NCBI GenBank assembly: GCA_041663285.1
Contig: JBAZSP010000029.1
Coordinates: 1-12,833 of the forward strand
Direction: 5' to 3'
Origin: UBA1435 sp041663285
Lineage (GTDB): Bacteria > Patescibacteriota > Microgenomatia > UBA12405
Length of the DNA stretch: 12,833 bases
Part shown: one piece after another, positions 12,244 to 12,833 of the stretch
How positions within the stretch are numbered: position 1 is the stretch's first letter
Layout: every line of letters starts with the position of its first letter
The notes under the pieces: generated by a model
What the model was told of the DNA's origin: nothing
Databases searched by the model: none
Seen by the model: the letters and a program-made list of their open reading frames with translations, nothing else
Made by a program: the position numbers and the translations under genes

Positions 12244-12833
12244 ATGCAAGATATTATCTTTATCGTTGGGCTTATTATTGCTCTTACCATCCACGAGTTT
12301 TCCCATTCTCTGGCTGCCGACCGTCTGGGTGATCCTACCCCCCGGTCACAAGGCCGACTAACTCTCAACCCCTTGGCCCATCTCGATCCACTTGGTACTT
12401 TAATGCTCATAATTGCCCATTTTGGCTGGGGCAAGCCCGTTCCCATCGACCCCTATAATTTCCGCTCTCCCCGGCGCGACGAGCTTCTGGTATCCTTAGC
12501 CGGGCCCAGCTCCAACCTGATCTTGGCTCTTCTTTTTACCTTAGCCATTAGGCTATTTTCTCCGCCATTTTTGGCTGCCACTGTCCTTTTTCTATTTATC
12601 CAAGTTAACGTCTATCTGGCCATTTTTAATCTCCTGCCCATTCCACCCCTAGACGGTTCCAAAATATTTTTAAACCTACTCCCGCCCGACATAGCCGCCA
12701 CCTGGGAAGAAGCCCTCACCCGTTATGGCCCGATCCTGCTAATAATCCTCATCTTCTTTCCATTCCTCGGGGGCAATCTTCTCTCCTCCATTCTTTTGCC
12801 CATCGTCAACACCTTACTTGGTCTTCTTGCCCG
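12244..12833 (+). CDS. M50 family (site-2 protease-like) zinc metalloprotease, 3' end outside window
   Basis: ATG 12244 is open to the right edge with 196 codons visible and no stop. Motifs: HEFSH (17-21) in the first membrane helix (IIFIVGLIIALTIHEFSHSL), giving two zinc-ligand histidines and the catalytic Glu18, and NLLPIPPLDGSKIF (129-142) with third ligand Asp137. LAGPSSNLILALLF (86-99) is the usual membrane helix before it. This is the short M50B type without a PDZ domain, typical of small prokaryotic rhomboid-like site-2 proteases that cut within membranes. The substrate is unknown. The gene is not preceded by a Shine-Dalgarno. A TATACT (12211-12216) gives a possible start about 21 nt upstream of the ATG. 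It is divergent from rpmB and no partner anti-sigma factor gene is visible. Confidence 0.9.
   Translation, partial: MQDIIFIVGLIIALTIHEFSHSLAADRLGDPTPRSQGRLTLNPLAHLDPLGTLMLIIAHFGWGKPVPIDPYNFRSPRRDELLVSLAGPSSNLILALLFTLAIRLFSPPFLAATVLFLFIQVNVYLAIFNLLPIPPLDGSKIFLNLLPPDIAATWEEALTRYGPILLIILIFFPFLGGNLLSSILLPIVNTLLGLLA

Overview
The window looks like a scaffold piece (it contains a 10-N gap at 2028-2037) from a Candidate Phyla Radiation (Patescibacteria) bacterium, most likely Microgenomates-like. This is inferred from the left-edge conjugation-type ATPase of a form common in CPR genomes, very short intergenic spaces, no recognisable Shine-Dalgarno sequences, a minimal DprA, and an O-antigen-ligase/TPR fusion protein. 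UAA, UAG and UGA all end ordinary genes here, so the standard bacterial code (table 11) fits and the UGA-glycine code of Absconditabacteria/Gracilibacteria does not. No rRNA, tRNA, CRISPR array, transposase or phage gene was seen.

Layout. 1-1408: 3' part of a TraD/VirD4-like (DUF87/TraM-recognition) ATPase. 1409-2287: an accessory patch with two small unrecognised genes (1485-1661, 1714-1914), each directly behind a good sigma-70-type promoter, then a third promoter, the N gap, the tail of a Cys-containing ORF and a rho-independent terminator. 2276-4324 (minus): topoisomerase I, broken by an in-frame TAA into 309-aa and 372-aa pieces and carrying a low-complexity insertion built on a heptamer repeat and a 12-bp inverted repeat. 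4401-4610: small predicted membrane protein. 4561-8063 (minus): dprA, a class B penicillin-binding protein (PBP2-like) and mreB; the last two overlap by ATGA. 8098-10110: O-antigen ligase-like membrane protein with C-terminal TPRs. 10082-10651 (minus) and 10697-11608 (plus): peptide deformylase and methionyl-tRNA formyltransferase, divergent. 11875-11964: a 29-aa lysine-rich protein with its own promoter and terminator. 11997-12206 (minus): ribosomal protein bL28. 12244-12833: M50 (site-2 protease-like) metalloprotease, running off the right edge.

How the genes fit together. mreB and the PBP form a wall-elongation pair, with a surface-polymer ligase-like gene divergently placed. fmt and def add and remove the N-formyl group at the two ends of translation. 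dprA next to topA is a common bacterial neighbourhood, and DprA suggests DNA uptake.

Most notable: nine genes have a -10-like hexamer whose end lies 5-7 nt before the likely start codon, so transcription would begin at or next to the ATG (leaderless mRNAs). This arrangement also decides several starts (fmt at 10697, dprA at 5190, perhaps topA at 4315). I did not find a convincing new multi-gene defence or metabolic system. The unusual material is the broken topA with its repeat insertion, the leaderless architecture, the small orphan genes and the tiny basic protein.
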